Shown here in pieces: positions 1 to 8,792 of a stretch of DNA of 33,068 nucleotides. Positions within the stretch are counted from its first letter, which is position 1; every line of letters begins with the position of its first letter. The notes beneath the pieces were generated by a model, which saw nothing but the letters and a program-made list of their open reading frames with translations, did no database searches and was not told where the DNA came from. This stretch comes from Arcobacter sp. (GTDB lineage Bacteria; Campylobacterota; Campylobacteria; Campylobacterales; Arcobacteraceae): contig JAAETO010000108.1 of assembly GCA_024228275.1 (NCBI GenBank), positions 1-33,068 on the forward strand, in the 5' to 3' direction. A program made the position numbers and the translations under genes.

Positions 1-1748
1 TTGACCTTCCCTATAGCTTTCATTCTTTTCTTACCAGCTTTTTGTTTCTCTAAAAGCTTTCTCTTTCTTGTAATATCTCCACCATAACATTTTGCTGTTA
101 CATTTTTACCTGTAGATTTTACAGTTTCACGTGCAATAATATTAGATCCAACTGATGCTTGAATAGCTACTTCAAAAAGTTGTCTTGGAATCATTTCTTT
201 AAGTGCCTTAATAAACTCTCTACCTTTACTTACAGCTTTATTTTCTGGAACAATAATAGATAGGGCATCAACAACATCACCAGCAACTCTTATATCAAGT
301 TTTTGTAGTACTCCTGGTCTAAAACCAATTGGTTCATAATCAAATGAGGCATAACCTTTTGTAGTTGACTTTAACTTATCATAGAAATCCATTACAATTT
401 CATTCATTGGAATATCATATTCTAATAATACTCTTTTCCCAATATAGTCCATTTTAATTTGTATTCCTCTTTTATCATTAAGAAGTTTTATAACATTTCC
501 TAAAAACTCATCAGGTACTAAAATTGTAGCTTTTACATAAGGTTCAAAAATAGTCTCTATATAGTTAGGCTCTGGTAACTCAGAAGGATTTTGAATAGCT
601 ATTTTTTCACCATCTTTTTTTAGAACTTCATATACAACAGTAGGAGCTGTTGCTATTAAATCTAAGTGAAATTCTCTTTCAAGTCTCTCTTTGATTACTT
701 CCATATGAAGCATACCTAAAAATCCTGTTCTAAATCCAGAACCAAGTGCAGCAGAAGATTCAGGTTCAAAAGAGATTGAAGAATCATTTAGTTGAAGTTT
801 AATAAGAGCTTCTCTTAAATCTTCAAATTTGTCAGTTTCAATTGGATAAAGTCCTGCAAATACAAAAGGTTTAGCAGGCTCAAATCCATCAATAGATTCA
901 CTTGTAGGATTTTTAGCATCAGTCATAGTATCACCAACAGCAATACCATCAAGTGTTTTAAGTCCTAGTACTACAATACCAATTTCACCTGTTTTAATTT
1001 CTGGAGTTTTCTCTTTTTTTAAAGGATGAGGGTACATCATATTTAGTACTTGATGTTCTTGTTTAGTATTCATAAGTTTAATCATTTGGCCTTTTTTAAT
1101 AGAACCATCATAAACTCTTACAAGAGCAACTGCTCCTAAATAATTATCAAACCAAGAATCATAAATCAATGCTTTAGTAGAGGCTCTCTCATCTCCTGTT
1201 GGGGCAGGGACTCTATCTACTATAGTATCAATTAAATCTTTTACACCAATACCAGTCTTAGCAGAAATTAAATTATTGTAAGTACAATCTAGTCCAATTG
1301 CTTCTTCTACTTCTTCTAGTACTCTATCTGGATCAGCTGATGGCAAATCAATTTTGTTTACCACTGGAAGTAATTCCAAATTATTATCCATAGCAATATA
1401 TACATTTGCAATAGTTTGAGCTTCAACACCTTGAGTTGAATCTACAATAAGAAGTGCACCTTCAGATGAGGCTAAAGATCTACTTACTTCATATGAAAAA
1501 TCAACATGTCCTGGAGTATCAATTAGATTTAATATATAGTTTTCTCCATCTTTTTTGTAGTTAAGACGGACACTTTGAGCTTTAATCGTAATTCCACGCT
1601 CTTGTTCAATATCCATTGTATCCATTACTTGTGCAGACATGTCTCTATCCGCTACTGAACCACATTCTTGAATTATTCTATCAGCTAGTGTAGATTTCCC
1701 ATGGTCAATATGAGCAATAATTGAAAAGTTTCTAATGTTTTCTTGCAA
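1..1748 (-). CDS. lepA: Elongation factor 4 (LepA), 3' end outside window
   Basis: This is the translational GTPase LepA/EF4, which acts on the ribosome to remodel stalled or mis-translocated complexes. The frame is open from a TTG start at 1748 to the window edge: 582 full codons, against about 595–600 for the family, so only the last dozen or so residues are missing. Visible GTPase motifs are the G1 loop AHIDHGKS (residues 12–19), the switch region GVEAQTI and the G4 motif NKID. The last visible residues, [10 protein letters not shown], match the LepA C-terminal tail. The TTG start is chosen because it begins the canonical [16 protein letters not shown] and has AGGA 7 nt upstream; no ATG is available. 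It is probably monocistronic, with its own -10 box just upstream. Identification is secure. Confidence 0.96.
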   Translation of the reverse strand, partial: MQENIRNFSIIAHIDHGKSTLADRIIQECGSVADRDMSAQVMDTMDIEQERGITIKAQSVRLNYKKDGENYILNLIDTPGHVDFSYEVSRSLASSEGALLIVDSTQGVEAQTIANVYIAMDNNLELLPVVNKIDLPSADPDRVLEEVEEAIGLDCTYNNLISAKTGIGVKDLIDTIVDRVPAPTGDERASTKALIYDSWFDNYLGAVALVRVYDGSIKKGQMIKLMNTKQEHQVLNMMYPHPLKKEKTPEIKTGEIGIVVLGLKTLDGIAVGDTMTDAKNPTSESIDGFEPAKPFVFAGLYPIETDKFEDLREALIKLQLNDSSISFEPESSAALGSGFRTGFLGMLHMEVIKERLEREFHLDLIATAPTVVYEVLKKDGEKIAIQNPSELPEPNYIETIFEPYVKATILVPDEFLGNVIKLLNDKRGIQIKMDYIGKRVLLEYDIPMNEIVMDFYDKLKSTTKGYASFDYEPIGFRPGVLQKLDIRVAGDVVDALSIIVPENKAVSKGREFIKALKEMIPRQLFEVAIQASVGSNIIARETVKSTGKNVTAKCYGGDITRKRKLLEKQKAGKKRMKAIGKV

Positions 1749-1780
1749 GGTATAATCCTAATATAATATAATTTAACGCG

Positions 1781-1786
1781 ATTATA
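1781..1786 (-). promoter_or_regulatory. Putative -10 box for lepA
   Basis: On the minus strand the hexamer is a perfect TATAAT, in the context AGATATAATCGCG. It lies about 33 nt upstream of the TTG start, leaving a short leader with the AGGA ribosome binding site. No good -35 is seen, which is common in Campylobacterota promoters. Confidence 0.5.
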
Positions 1787-1841
1787 TCTAAAAGTTTGTA
1801 AGTTTTGAGTTAAGTGTAAATTTAAGTTAGTTTATTTAGTA

Positions 1842-1872
1842 AATAGAATTTAGGTAAAACCTAAATTCTATT
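1842..1872 (-). terminator. Hairpin terminator downstream of the OmpA-family gene
   Basis: A perfect 14-bp inverted repeat (AATAGAATTTAGGT and its complement) flanks a 3-nt loop, 15 nt beyond the stop codon of the OmpA-family gene. The trailing T-tract on the minus strand is weak, so efficiency is uncertain. Confidence 0.6.
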
Positions 1873-1887
1873 ATTTAGAAGTTTTGA

Positions 1888-2997
1888 TTATTTATAAATT
1901 GCACCTTCAACTCTTCTATTCTCAGCTCTACCTTCAGAAGTTGAATTAGAAGCTTTTGGAGATAATTCTCCATATCCCATAGCTTTTAATCTAGATTCAT
2001 CTATACCATATGCTTTTAAAGCTTCAACTGTTGAAGCTGCTCTTCTTTCAGATAATCCTTGATTATATTCTTCTGTACCAACTGCATCTGTATGTGCTGA
2101 AATTTTACCTTTTACTGATGGGAAAGTTTTAAGGAATTTAGCAAATTTTTGGATTTTAGAATCATATTGATTTCTAATTACTGCAGAATCAGTTTCAAAA
2201 TTGATATTTAAGTTAACTGTTAAAGAACAACCTTCACTATTAACGATATCACCTTTTGGAGTATTTGGACATTTATCTAATCTATCAATAACACCATCAT
2301 TATCAGAATCTATTTCACAACCATGAATATTAACAACTGCATCTTCTACAGAGTTTGGACACTTATCTTCTTTATCAATAACTCCATCATTGTCATAATC
2401 TGAATTCACAACAATTTCTACCTCTTTCTTTTCTACAACAACTGGTTCTACAGGAGCTGGAGCTGCTTTTTTACCAAATGGAATAGCAAGTCCTACAGTA
2501 TATAATAAATTATTATCACCGTGATCTGTTTCAATAAGGTGTCTAATGTCTGCTTTTAAAGCTACTGAATGATAATTAGAAAATTTATATTTAACACCAA
2601 CACCGTAGTTACCAAATAGTCCATCTTCATTACCATACATTTCATTGTCAAATAGTTCAATACCAGCACCAATTAAACCATATACCGATGTAGAATCAGA
2701 TAATTTATAATCTTTTACAAAGTTTGTAAACACTCTTGTAATACCTGTATTTCTATTTGAATTATCATAGTCAACATCTTCTAATGTTCTTAAAAAACCT
2801 AATTCAACTTGGTCAAATCTAGAATCTTCTAGGTTAAAACCTAAACTTAATCCAGCATTTGCGTAATTTCTTTCTAAATCTAAATTACCTTCACTGTAAG
2901 TTCCCCCAATCATAGGTGTTATTTCATATTTATAATCATTATTTGCTGCTAGCATAACAGATGCACAAAGTGCAGTTGATAATAAAATTTTTTTCAT
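1888..2997 (-). CDS. OmpA-family outer membrane protein with thrombospondin type-3 repeats
   Basis: This outer-membrane protein tethers the envelope to peptidoglycan. It has a signal peptide (about residues 1–18, MKKILLSTALCASVMLA), then an N-terminal beta-barrel (about 20–177) rich in alternating aromatic and glycine strands. A Pro/Val linker follows (178–195), then two calcium-binding thrombospondin type-3 repeats (DYDNDGVIDKEDKCP and DSDNDGVIDRLDKCP, about 200–257). The C-terminal OmpA peptidoglycan-binding domain (262–369) carries the AHTDAVGTEEYNQGLSERRA motif (D304 and R318 expected to contact peptidoglycan). The layout resembles OprF/CadF-type proteins. The start is supported by AGAGGAAAA a few bases upstream. 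The gene stands alone: prs ends 71 nt upstream and a hairpin follows the stop. Whether it binds host or surface ligands like CadF cannot be read from sequence. Confidence 0.92.
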   Translation of the reverse strand: MKKILLSTALCASVMLAANNDYKYEITPMIGGTYSEGNLDLERNYANAGLSLGFNLEDSRFDQVELGFLRTLEDVDYDNSNRNTGITRVFTNFVKDYKLSDSTSVYGLIGAGIELFDNEMYGNEDGLFGNYGVGVKYKFSNYHSVALKADIRHLIETDHGDNNLLYTVGLAIPFGKKAAPAPVEPVVVEKKEVEIVVNSDYDNDGVIDKEDKCPNSVEDAVVNIHGCEIDSDNDGVIDRLDKCPNTPKGDIVNSEGCSLTVNLNINFETDSAVIRNQYDSKIQKFAKFLKTFPSVKGKISAHTDAVGTEEYNQGLSERRAASTVEALKAYGIDESRLKAMGYGELSPKASNSTSEGRAENRRVEGAIYK

Positions 2998-3068
2998 AAA
3001 TTTTCCTCTTCTTTAATGTTTTGTAGAATTCTATCTAAAAATAAATTAAAAATTTATTTAATAATGTT

Positions 3069-3998
3069 TTAAATAAAAATAGAATTTACTGATTCGTTAT
3101 TAGTAATTCTTCTAATAGTCTCTCCAATTATAGTTGATCCACTTAATACAGTTATCTTATCAGATGATTCTTTCATTGGAATTGTATCAGATATTACTAG
3201 TTCATCTAATGTACCATTGTTTAATCTTTCATAAGCCGGACCACTTAATACACCATGCGTACAACATGCCATAACTGAAGTAGCACCCATTTTCTTTAAG
3301 GCTTCTGCAGCTTTAACTAATGTTCCTGCAGTATCTACCATATCATCAACTAAAATTACATCTTTTCCATCAACATCACCTATGATATTCATGACTTCTG
3401 CTTCATTCGCCTTCTCTCTTCTTTTGTCAACTATTACTAAATCGTATCCTAGTTTTTGAGCATAAGAACGAGCTCTTGTAACTCCTCCAATATCTGGTGA
3501 AGCAATAATAGGATTTTTTAAATTCTTAGCTTTTAAATAATCAACAAACATGATTGACCCAAATAAATTATCAACAGGAATATTGAAAAAACCTTGAATT
3601 TGAGCTGCATGTAAGTCAATAGTAATCATTCTATCTATACCTGCGGCTTCAAGCATATCTGCAACTAGCTTTGCTGAAATAGGAACTCTAGGAGCTGCTT
3701 TTCTATCTTGTCTTGCGTAACCATAATAAGGAATAACAGCTGAAATAGACTTAGCACTTGAACGTTTTAATGCGTCTATCATAATTAATAGTTCCATTAA
3801 GTGATCATTTGTCGGAGAACACGTAGGTTGAACAATAAATACATCTTGTCCTCTTACACTTTCTTTAATTTGAACGGCTATTTCACCATCACTAAATTTA
3901 TTAATCGTAGCAACACCTACTTCAATATTTAGATATTCACCAACTTTTTTAGCAAATTCAGGGTTCGCAGTACCACTAAAAAGCTTGAATTTTGACAT
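3069..3998 (-). CDS. prs: Ribose-phosphate pyrophosphokinase (PRPP synthase)
   Basis: Prs makes PRPP from ribose 5-phosphate and ATP in the cytosol, feeding purine, pyrimidine, NAD, His and Trp synthesis. Family motifs are the N-terminal FSGTANPEFAKKV, FSDGEIAVQIKESVRG, the catalytic stretch YYGYARQDRK, the metal-binding DLHAAQIQGFF and the PRPP loop ILVDDMVDTAGTL. I start the gene at 3998 (MSKFKLF), giving 309 residues, close to the 310–315 typical of bacterial class I enzymes. AAGGA lies 7 nt upstream of that ATG. The frame is open back to 4040, but the extra 14 residues (MIKSHKLQ...) lie over the ribosome binding site and have no counterpart in the family. A -10-like TAAAAT lies around 4030 on the minus strand. 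Identification is secure. Confidence 0.96.
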   Translation of the reverse strand: MSKFKLFSGTANPEFAKKVGEYLNIEVGVATINKFSDGEIAVQIKESVRGQDVFIVQPTCSPTNDHLMELLIMIDALKRSSAKSISAVIPYYGYARQDRKAAPRVPISAKLVADMLEAAGIDRMITIDLHAAQIQGFFNIPVDNLFGSIMFVDYLKAKNLKNPIIASPDIGGVTRARSYAQKLGYDLVIVDKRREKANEAEVMNIIGDVDGKDVILVDDMVDTAGTLVKAAEALKKMGATSVMACCTHGVLSGPAYERLNNGTLDELVISDTIPMKESSDKITVLSGSTIIGETIRRITNNESVNSIFI

Positions 3999-4128
3999 TA
4001 GATTTTCCTTGTGTGATTGTAGTTTATGCGATTTTATCAAAATATTACTTAATAGATATTAATTATTTTTAAAGTTTAGAAATTTATTATTATAATTTAA
4101 TAATAAATATATGAACAAGATATATTTA

Positions 4129-4154
4129 AAACTAGGAAGAGCCTCCTAGTTTTA
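4129..4154 (-). terminator. Hairpin in the mnmA–prs gap
   Basis: A perfect 10-bp inverted repeat (AAAACTAGGA and its complement) flanks a 6-nt loop. On the minus strand it lies about 175 nt past the mnmA stop and upstream of the prs promoter, so it could end mnmA read-through or a short independent transcript. The T-run is only the four T's closing the stem. Confidence 0.45.
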
Positions 4155-4165
4155 GGTTATATTTA

Positions 4166-4201
4166 ATTCTTTTATAATCTTTGCACGATTTAAAAGAATT
4201 T
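4166..4201. repeat. Second inverted repeat in the mnmA–prs gap
   Basis: A perfect 10-bp inverted repeat (AATTCTTTTA / TAAAAGAATT) flanks a 16-nt loop, only 11 nt from the neighbouring hairpin at 4129–4154. Two adjacent hairpins just downstream of a good minus-strand TATAAT (4232–4237) suggest a structured RNA. The AT-only stem is weak, so this is tentative. Confidence 0.35.
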
Positions 4202-4202
4202 A

Positions 4203-4298
4203 TTAGCTAGAAGATTTAGTAAAAAGTGTGATTATACTATTAAAAAAAACTTTTATTGAAAGTCCAAATGGCCTTGGTAACTCTCTTCTCATCCCCAT
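4203..4298 (-). other. Candidate 31-codon small ORF or GC-richer island
   Basis: In an otherwise extremely AT-rich 289-bp gap, 4260–4298 is clearly richer in G and C. On the minus strand it reads as a 31-residue ORF starting MGMRRELPRPFGLSI, with an internal alternative ATG at 4292, and ending just before the hairpin at 4201. I see no convincing ribosome binding site, and I do not recognise the peptide. It could be a real small protein, part of a structured RNA, or chance. It is recorded because the composition break has no other explanation. Confidence 0.22.
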
Positions 4299-4329
4299 TA
4301 TTTTTTTATAATAAATTTTGCTTTTTGAA

Positions 4330-5427
4330 TTAATAGTAATTACTTATAAATCCTCCACCTAAACAATACTCACCATCATATAAAACAAGGCTTTGTCCTA
4401 AAGTCACAGCTCTTTGAGGATTATCAAATTCAACTAGGACAATATCATCATTAGCTTCTTTTACTGTACAAGCTTGTTTTTGTTGACGATAACGAGTTTG
4501 TGCCATTAGTTTATCACCAATCTTAGGTGGTTCATCCAATACCCAGTGTATATGACTAGCTTCTACATTTTGGCTCATAAGTAAAGGATGATTAGTATCT
4601 TGTACAACTAATAATGTATTAGTTTTCATATCCTTTTTGGCTACATACCATGGGTTATGAATATTATTAGCTGTTTCAGTATCTTTAACACCTCCTACGC
4701 CAATACCTTTTCTTTGACCAAGTGTATAACAAATAAGACCTTTATGTTTCCCTCTTACTTTTCCTGATTCATCTACAATATCTCCAGGAATGGCTTTTAA
4801 ATGTTTTGTAATAAATTCATCAAATTTTTGTTTTCCTATAAAACATATTCCAGTACTATCTTTTTTATCACTTACAGGTAGTTTGTATTCTTTAGCTAAT
4901 TCTCTAACTTCTTTTTTAGTTATATCGCATAGAGGAAATAAAGATTGTGAGAGTTGTTCACTAGATAAAGCATGTAAAAAATAAGTTTGATTTTTTGAAT
5001 CATCTTTTGGAGTAGCTAGTACATGATGATTATTGTGTTTAGCTATTTTAGCATAATGCCCAGTTGCAATCATATCTGCACCCATTTTTTTTGCTTCATT
5101 CAAAAAAACATTAAATTTAATTTCACGATTACATAATATATCCGGATTAGGAGTAAGCCCTTTTTCTAAACCTTCTAAAAATACATCAAATACTTTAGTT
5201 TTATATTCACTAACAAAATCTTTACCTTTTACTTCAATGCCTAATATTTCACCTACTTTAAGAGCATCCTCATATTCTATACGATTAGGACATTGACTTC
5301 CTTCTATTCCGTAATCCCAATTACGCATGAATAAGCCTTGCACTTCATAGCCTTGCTGTTTTAACAGTAAAGCAGTAACCGAAGAATCAACACCACCTGA
5401 CATAGCTACAACTACTTTTTTCTTCAT
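4330..5427 (-). CDS. mnmA: tRNA-specific 2-thiouridylase MnmA
   Basis: MnmA thiolates U34 of tRNA-Lys, -Glu and -Gln, using ATP to adenylate the base and a persulfide as sulfur donor. Of the 365 residues, the PP-loop SGGVDSS is at 10–16, the catalytic cysteine is C99 (NPDILCN) and the second, persulfide-carrying cysteine is C195 (GICFIG). The family signatures ATGHYAKI (about 121–128) and YTLGQRKGIGVGG are also present, so the active site is complete. The start overlaps the stop of folK by 4 nt (ATGA), implying translational coupling in a peptidase–folK–mnmA operon. Two of its substrate tRNAs (Glu-TTC and Lys-TTT) are encoded about 18 kb away in this window. Confidence 0.96.
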   Translation of the reverse strand: MKKKVVVAMSGGVDSSVTALLLKQQGYEVQGLFMRNWDYGIEGSQCPNRIEYEDALKVGEILGIEVKGKDFVSEYKTKVFDVFLEGLEKGLTPNPDILCNREIKFNVFLNEAKKMGADMIATGHYAKIAKHNNHHVLATPKDDSKNQTYFLHALSSEQLSQSLFPLCDITKKEVRELAKEYKLPVSDKKDSTGICFIGKQKFDEFITKHLKAIPGDIVDESGKVRGKHKGLICYTLGQRKGIGVGGVKDTETANNIHNPWYVAKKDMKTNTLLVVQDTNHPLLMSQNVEASHIHWVLDEPPKIGDKLMAQTRYRQQKQACTVKEANDDIVLVEFDNPQRAVTLGQSLVLYDGEYCLGGGFISNYY

Positions 5428-5915
5428 TTATTTATCCTTTTCATTTCTTCTAAAGGAATAATCACTGATTCTCTATTGGCCCAATCTTTGTGAGGAATAA
5501 TAAGATCCTCTGTATTTATTTTTTTATTATCAAAAAATATTATATCTATATCCAGAGTTCTAGGCGCATCTTGAAAGGATCGTTTTCTTCCAAATCTTTT
5601 CTCTAACCTTTGCATGTTTTTTAGAAAATCATTAGGGGCTAGATTAGTTTTAATCGCGATTATACCATTTAAAAAGTAATTTTGATCCAAAAAACCAAAA
5701 GGAGGATTTAAAAGTAAAGGTGAAGTCATAATAATACTAATTCTTTTATCTTGTTTTAAACAAAGAAATAATTTATCAAATATTCTTTTGGTATTTCCAA
5801 TATTTCCCCCAATTCCTATAGTTACAGTATACTTTTTATTAGAATTGTTTTTAGATTTTATAGGAAAATTATTTGTGTAAAAAAGTGTTAATCTTTTATT
5901 TAATTTTTTTTTCAT
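5424..5915 (-). CDS. folK: 2-amino-4-hydroxy-6-hydroxymethyldihydropteridine diphosphokinase (HPPK)
   Basis: HPPK transfers pyrophosphate from ATP to 6-hydroxymethyl-dihydropterin in folate synthesis. The HPPK core starts near residue 30 (TVTIGIGGNIGN). The diagnostic segment APRTLDIDIIFFDN (about 117–130) supplies the Mg-binding aspartates D122 and D124, and IPHKDW (about 140–145) completes the pterin/ATP site. The roughly 28-residue basic N-terminal extension is unusual for the family. It reads in frame from the first ATG, and a later start would have to be a non-ATG codon. The stop overlaps the mnmA start by 4 nt. The 53-nt gap upstream holds an imperfect AT-rich inverted repeat (AAAATAAAC...GTTTATTTT) that may be a weak terminator. 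Confidence 0.9.
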   Translation of the reverse strand: MKKKLNKRLTLFYTNNFPIKSKNNSNKKYTVTIGIGGNIGNTKRIFDKLFLCLKQDKRISIIMTSPLLLNPPFGFLDQNYFLNGIIAIKTNLAPNDFLKNMQRLEKRFGRKRSFQDAPRTLDIDIIFFDNKKINTEDLIIPHKDWANRESVIIPLEEMKRINK

Positions 5916-5968
5916 ATTTATCCTGAGAAAATAAACCTACTAAAATAGTCAAGTTTATTTTTCTTAAT

Positions 5969-6997
5969 TTATAGTATAATTGCTCTTCCATTTTCCATAA
6001 CAACACTATCCTCTATTCGTACACCAAATTCATTGGGGAGATAAATTCCTGGTTCTATAGTAAAAACCATATTGTCTTCTATTATAACTTCTGATTTAGA
6101 ATTTATATTTGGAAATTCATGTATATCCAATCCTACACCATGACCTGTACTATGAACAAAGTATTTACCATAACCTGCTTTTGTAATATAGTCCCTAGCA
6201 ATTTTATCAACCTTAGATGCCTTCATTCCACTTCTTGCTTTACTAATTGCCTCAAGTTGTGCTTTAAGTACAATATCGTAAATCTTTTGATATTTTCTTT
6301 TTTTAAAAATTTGCTCTCTTTTAAAAGAAAAGTTTTCGAAATCTACACTTGAAGTACATGTTCTATCAGAACAATATCTTTTATATTTTACTCCAGCATC
6401 AACTAGTAATATATCATTAAGTTTTAATTTTTTATTTGTAGGAAGTGCATGAGGTTTTGCAGCATTTTTGTTAATTGCTACAATAGGATCAAAACTTAAG
6501 TCATAATTGCCAAATGAACTTAACTTTTCAATAGCTTTAAAATGTAAAAAATTTTCACTTTGCTTAGAGCCATTTACTTTAATGAAGTTTGCTAACTCTT
6601 TAAATCCACTTTTTCCTATTTTTGAAGCTTTTTTTAAGAGCTTAATTTCTTCATCACTTTTAATAATTCTTTTTAATTTTGAAAAATTCTCTTTTGGTAT
6701 AAATTCAGTTTTTAAATTTTTTTTTAGTTTTTGATAAAATGATAGTTTAAAATCATTTGGATCAAAAATAAGTCTTTTAATTTTGTTCTTTTTTAATATA
6801 ATCTTTGCATCTTCAATAAGATTTGAACTTTCAATAACACTACAGTTTTTTGCAAATTCCTTAGCTTCAATTGTATATCGTGCATCTGTTATATAAAAGG
6901 CATCATTCTCTAGTTTAAAATAAATAACATTATCGCACGAAAATCCACATTCATAATAAATTGCATTTTCATTTAAAAGTATATAATTTTTCATCAT
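5969..6997 (-). CDS. M24-family aminopeptidase (Xaa-Pro aminopeptidase/dipeptidase type)
   Basis: This cytosolic metallopeptidase has the pita-bread fold of family M24B, which releases N-terminal residues next to proline. The 342 residues comprise a small creatinase-like N-domain (about 1–110) and a catalytic domain (about 115–342). All five dimetal ligands are visible: D200 (LLVDAG), D211 (CSDRT), H286 (HSTGHGVGLDIHE), E315 (FTIEPGIYL) and E329 (VRIEDSV). The length fits the short PepQ/YpdF-like enzymes rather than the 440-residue E. coli PepP. The start has two adjacent ATGs behind AAGGG; either could serve. It is the first gene of a peptidase–folK–mnmA run and is divergent from aroQ. Exact substrate preference (aminopeptidase or dipeptidase) cannot be decided from sequence. 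Confidence 0.9.
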   Translation of the reverse strand: MMKNYILLNENAIYYECGFSCDNVIYFKLENDAFYITDARYTIEAKEFAKNCSVIESSNLIEDAKIILKKNKIKRLIFDPNDFKLSFYQKLKKNLKTEFIPKENFSKLKRIIKSDEEIKLLKKASKIGKSGFKELANFIKVNGSKQSENFLHFKAIEKLSSFGNYDLSFDPIVAINKNAAKPHALPTNKKLKLNDILLVDAGVKYKRYCSDRTCTSSVDFENFSFKREQIFKKRKYQKIYDIVLKAQLEAISKARSGMKASKVDKIARDYITKAGYGKYFVHSTGHGVGLDIHEFPNINSKSEVIIEDNMVFTIEPGIYLPNEFGVRIEDSVVMENGRAIIL

Positions 6998-7037
6998 TTC
7001 CCTTTTCCACTTGATATATAATTAACAATAATTTAAA

Positions 7038-7043
7038 TATAAT
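7038..7043 (+). promoter_or_regulatory. Putative -10 box for the aroQ operon
   Basis: A perfect TATAAT lies 30 nt upstream of the aroQ ATG in the 76-bp divergent gap, followed by AAAGGA as ribosome binding site. No clear -35 is present. Confidence 0.6.
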
Positions 7044-7073
7044 CTTACCTGAAATTTATAAAAGGAATATAAT

Positions 7074-7553
7074 ATGAAAATCGCAGTAATCCAAGGTCCA
7101 AACCTAAATATGTTAGGTATTAGAGAACAACATATATATGGTCCAATGAGCCTTGAACAAATTCATGATCAAATGAAAACAAGTGCAGAACAAAATGGAG
7201 TAGAATTAGAATTTTTTCAATCAAATTTAGAAGGTGAGATAGTAGATAGAATTCAAGAATCTTTAGGTACAGTTGATGGAATATTAATTAATCCAGCAGC
7301 ATTTTCTCATACGTCTATTGCAATTAAAGATGCTTTATCTGCAGTTAATTTACCAACAGTAGAAGTACATATTTCAAATATTTACAAAAGAGAAGAGTTT
7401 AGACAAAAATCAATAACTGCAGCGGCATCTACAGGAGTTATTACTGGATTTGGTCCTTTTGGATATCATTTAGGTTTGATTTCATTAAGTCAAATTGTAT
7501 CAGAAATGAAAGCTGTAGAAAATGCACAAACTGAAGCAAGTCAAAACGGATAA
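7074..7553 (+). CDS. aroQ: 3-dehydroquinate dehydratase, type II
   Basis: AroQ catalyses the third shikimate-pathway step, 3-dehydroquinate to 3-dehydroshikimate, as a dodecameric cytosolic enzyme. The type II active site is complete: R17 and Y22 in the flexible lid (GIREQHIYG), N73 ([10 protein letters not shown]), H99 (VEVHISN) and R110 (REEFR). The 159 residues match the family, plus a short polar tail. AAAGGA sits in front of the ATG. The stop is 9 nt before mqnX, and the run aroQ–mqnX–sppA recalls Campylobacter jejuni, where an aroQ gene lies beside homologues of the other two (from memory: Cj0066c–Cj0067–Cj0068). Confidence 0.97.
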   Translation: MKIAVIQGPNLNMLGIREQHIYGPMSLEQIHDQMKTSAEQNGVELEFFQSNLEGEIVDRIQESLGTVDGILINPAAFSHTSIAIKDALSAVNLPTVEVHISNIYKREEFRQKSITAAASTGVITGFGPFGYHLGLISLSQIVSEMKAVENAQTEASQNG

Positions 7554-7562
7554 TAAATTTTA

Positions 7563-8792
7563 ATGAAAATTTTAAGTGCATCTTGGATTTTAACATGTAA
7601 TAAAAATAACACCATTTTAAAAAATGGTGCTATTGTATATGACAAAAAAATTATTGATATTGGTAGTTTAGAATTTATAAAAGAAAAGTACCCAAGCATA
7701 GAAATTGAATTTTTAGATGAAAATTCAGTAATTATGCCTGGACTGATTAACTCTCATGTACATTTAGAATTTTCCTCTAATACAACAACATTAAAATATG
7801 GTAATTTCATGTCATGGCTTAAGTCAGTTATATCTTCACGTGATGAACTTGTAGAGAAAGCTGACACTAAACTTATTTCAAAAAAATTATTAAAAATGAA
7901 AAAAACAGGTACTACAACAATAGGCGCTATCTCATCATATTCATATGATCTAGAAGCTTGTTTAAATAGTCCAATTAATACTGTATATTTTAGTGAGGTT
8001 ATTGGAAGTAAAGCTGATATGATTGATACCTTATTTACAGATTTTAAATCAAGATTAGACAATGCAAAACTGAATACATGTGAAAATTTTATTCCTGCAA
8101 TTGCTATACATTCTCCATATTCAGCACATCCATTTTTAATAAGAGAAACATTAAACTTAGCAAAAAAAGATAATTTATCTGTTAGTTCTCACTTTTTAGA
8201 ATCTCCTGAAGAATTTGAATGGTTACATAAAGATACAGGAAGTTTTTTAAATTTTTTTAAAGATTTTTTAGGTCAAGAAAAAAGTATAACTAGGCCTATG
8301 GAGTTTTTAAATCAATTCAAAAATATTAATAACTTATCTTTTACTCACTGTGTAGAAACTACAAAAAAAGATTTATTAAAGATAAAAGAATTAGATGCTG
8401 TAATAAATCATTGTGCTACGTCAAATAGACTATTAAATAACACTAAGTTGGATTTAAAATCTTTAATTGATCTTGAAATAGATTTTTCAATAGGTACAGA
8501 TGGTTTAAGTTCAAATAACTCTTTATCTATGTTTGATGAATTAAGAAATGTATTAATGACACATACAGATATAAATGTTGTAGACTTAGCAAATATTTTA
8601 TTAAAAAGTGCTACGAAAAATGGATCTAAAGCTTTAGGTTTAAATAAAGGTGAACTTCAAAAAGATAAAGATGCAGATATAATTTGTATTTCTTTGCCTG
8701 ATGAAGTTTTAGATGAAAAAGATTTATCTTTGAATGTAATATTACATTCAAAATTTGTAGATAGATCAATTATTGGAGGTAAAGATGTTTGA
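7563..8792 (+). CDS. mqnX: Aminodeoxyfutalosine deaminase (amidohydrolase superfamily)
   Basis: This is a metal-dependent amidohydrolase of the TRZ/ATZ group, most likely the enzyme that deaminates 6-amino-6-deoxyfutalosine in the futalosine route to menaquinone, the respiratory quinone of Campylobacterota. The metal-binding HxH is H65/H67 (LINSHVHLEF). Further ligands lie in SSHFLESPEE, in FTHCVETT and in the aspartate of IGTDGLSSNNS. The 409 residues fit the family. The start ATG is 9 nt past the aroQ stop, and the 3' end overlaps the start of sppA by 8 nt. Other TRZ/ATZ hydrolases (for example S-adenosylhomocysteine deaminase) have the same motifs. The function rests on the C. jejuni gene neighbourhood as I recall it; the symbol mqnF is used for some homologues. 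Confidence 0.78.
   Translation: MKILSASWILTCNKNNTILKNGAIVYDKKIIDIGSLEFIKEKYPSIEIEFLDENSVIMPGLINSHVHLEFSSNTTTLKYGNFMSWLKSVISSRDELVEKADTKLISKKLLKMKKTGTTTIGAISSYSYDLEACLNSPINTVYFSEVIGSKADMIDTLFTDFKSRLDNAKLNTCENFIPAIAIHSPYSAHPFLIRETLNLAKKDNLSVSSHFLESPEEFEWLHKDTGSFLNFFKDFLGQEKSITRPMEFLNQFKNINNLSFTHCVETTKKDLLKIKELDAVINHCATSNRLLNNTKLDLKSLIDLEIDFSIGTDGLSSNNSLSMFDELRNVLMTHTDINVVDLANILLKSATKNGSKALGLNKGELQKDKDADIICISLPDEVLDEKDLSLNVILHSKFVDRSIIGGKDV

Noticed and set aside
3999-4040. N-terminal extension of prs (MIKSHKLQSHKENL)
   Set aside because: It covers the AAGGA ribosome binding site for the ATG at 3998, which gives a family-length protein.
4112-4150. Plus-strand 12-residue ORF (MNKIYLKLGRAS) ending in the hairpin, possible leader peptide
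   Set aside because: There is no ribosome binding site, and no downstream plus-strand gene for it to attenuate; mnmA and prs are on the minus strand.
8773-8784. sppA start at the TTG at 8773
   Set aside because: It overlaps the strong GGAGGT site that serves the ATG at 8785.
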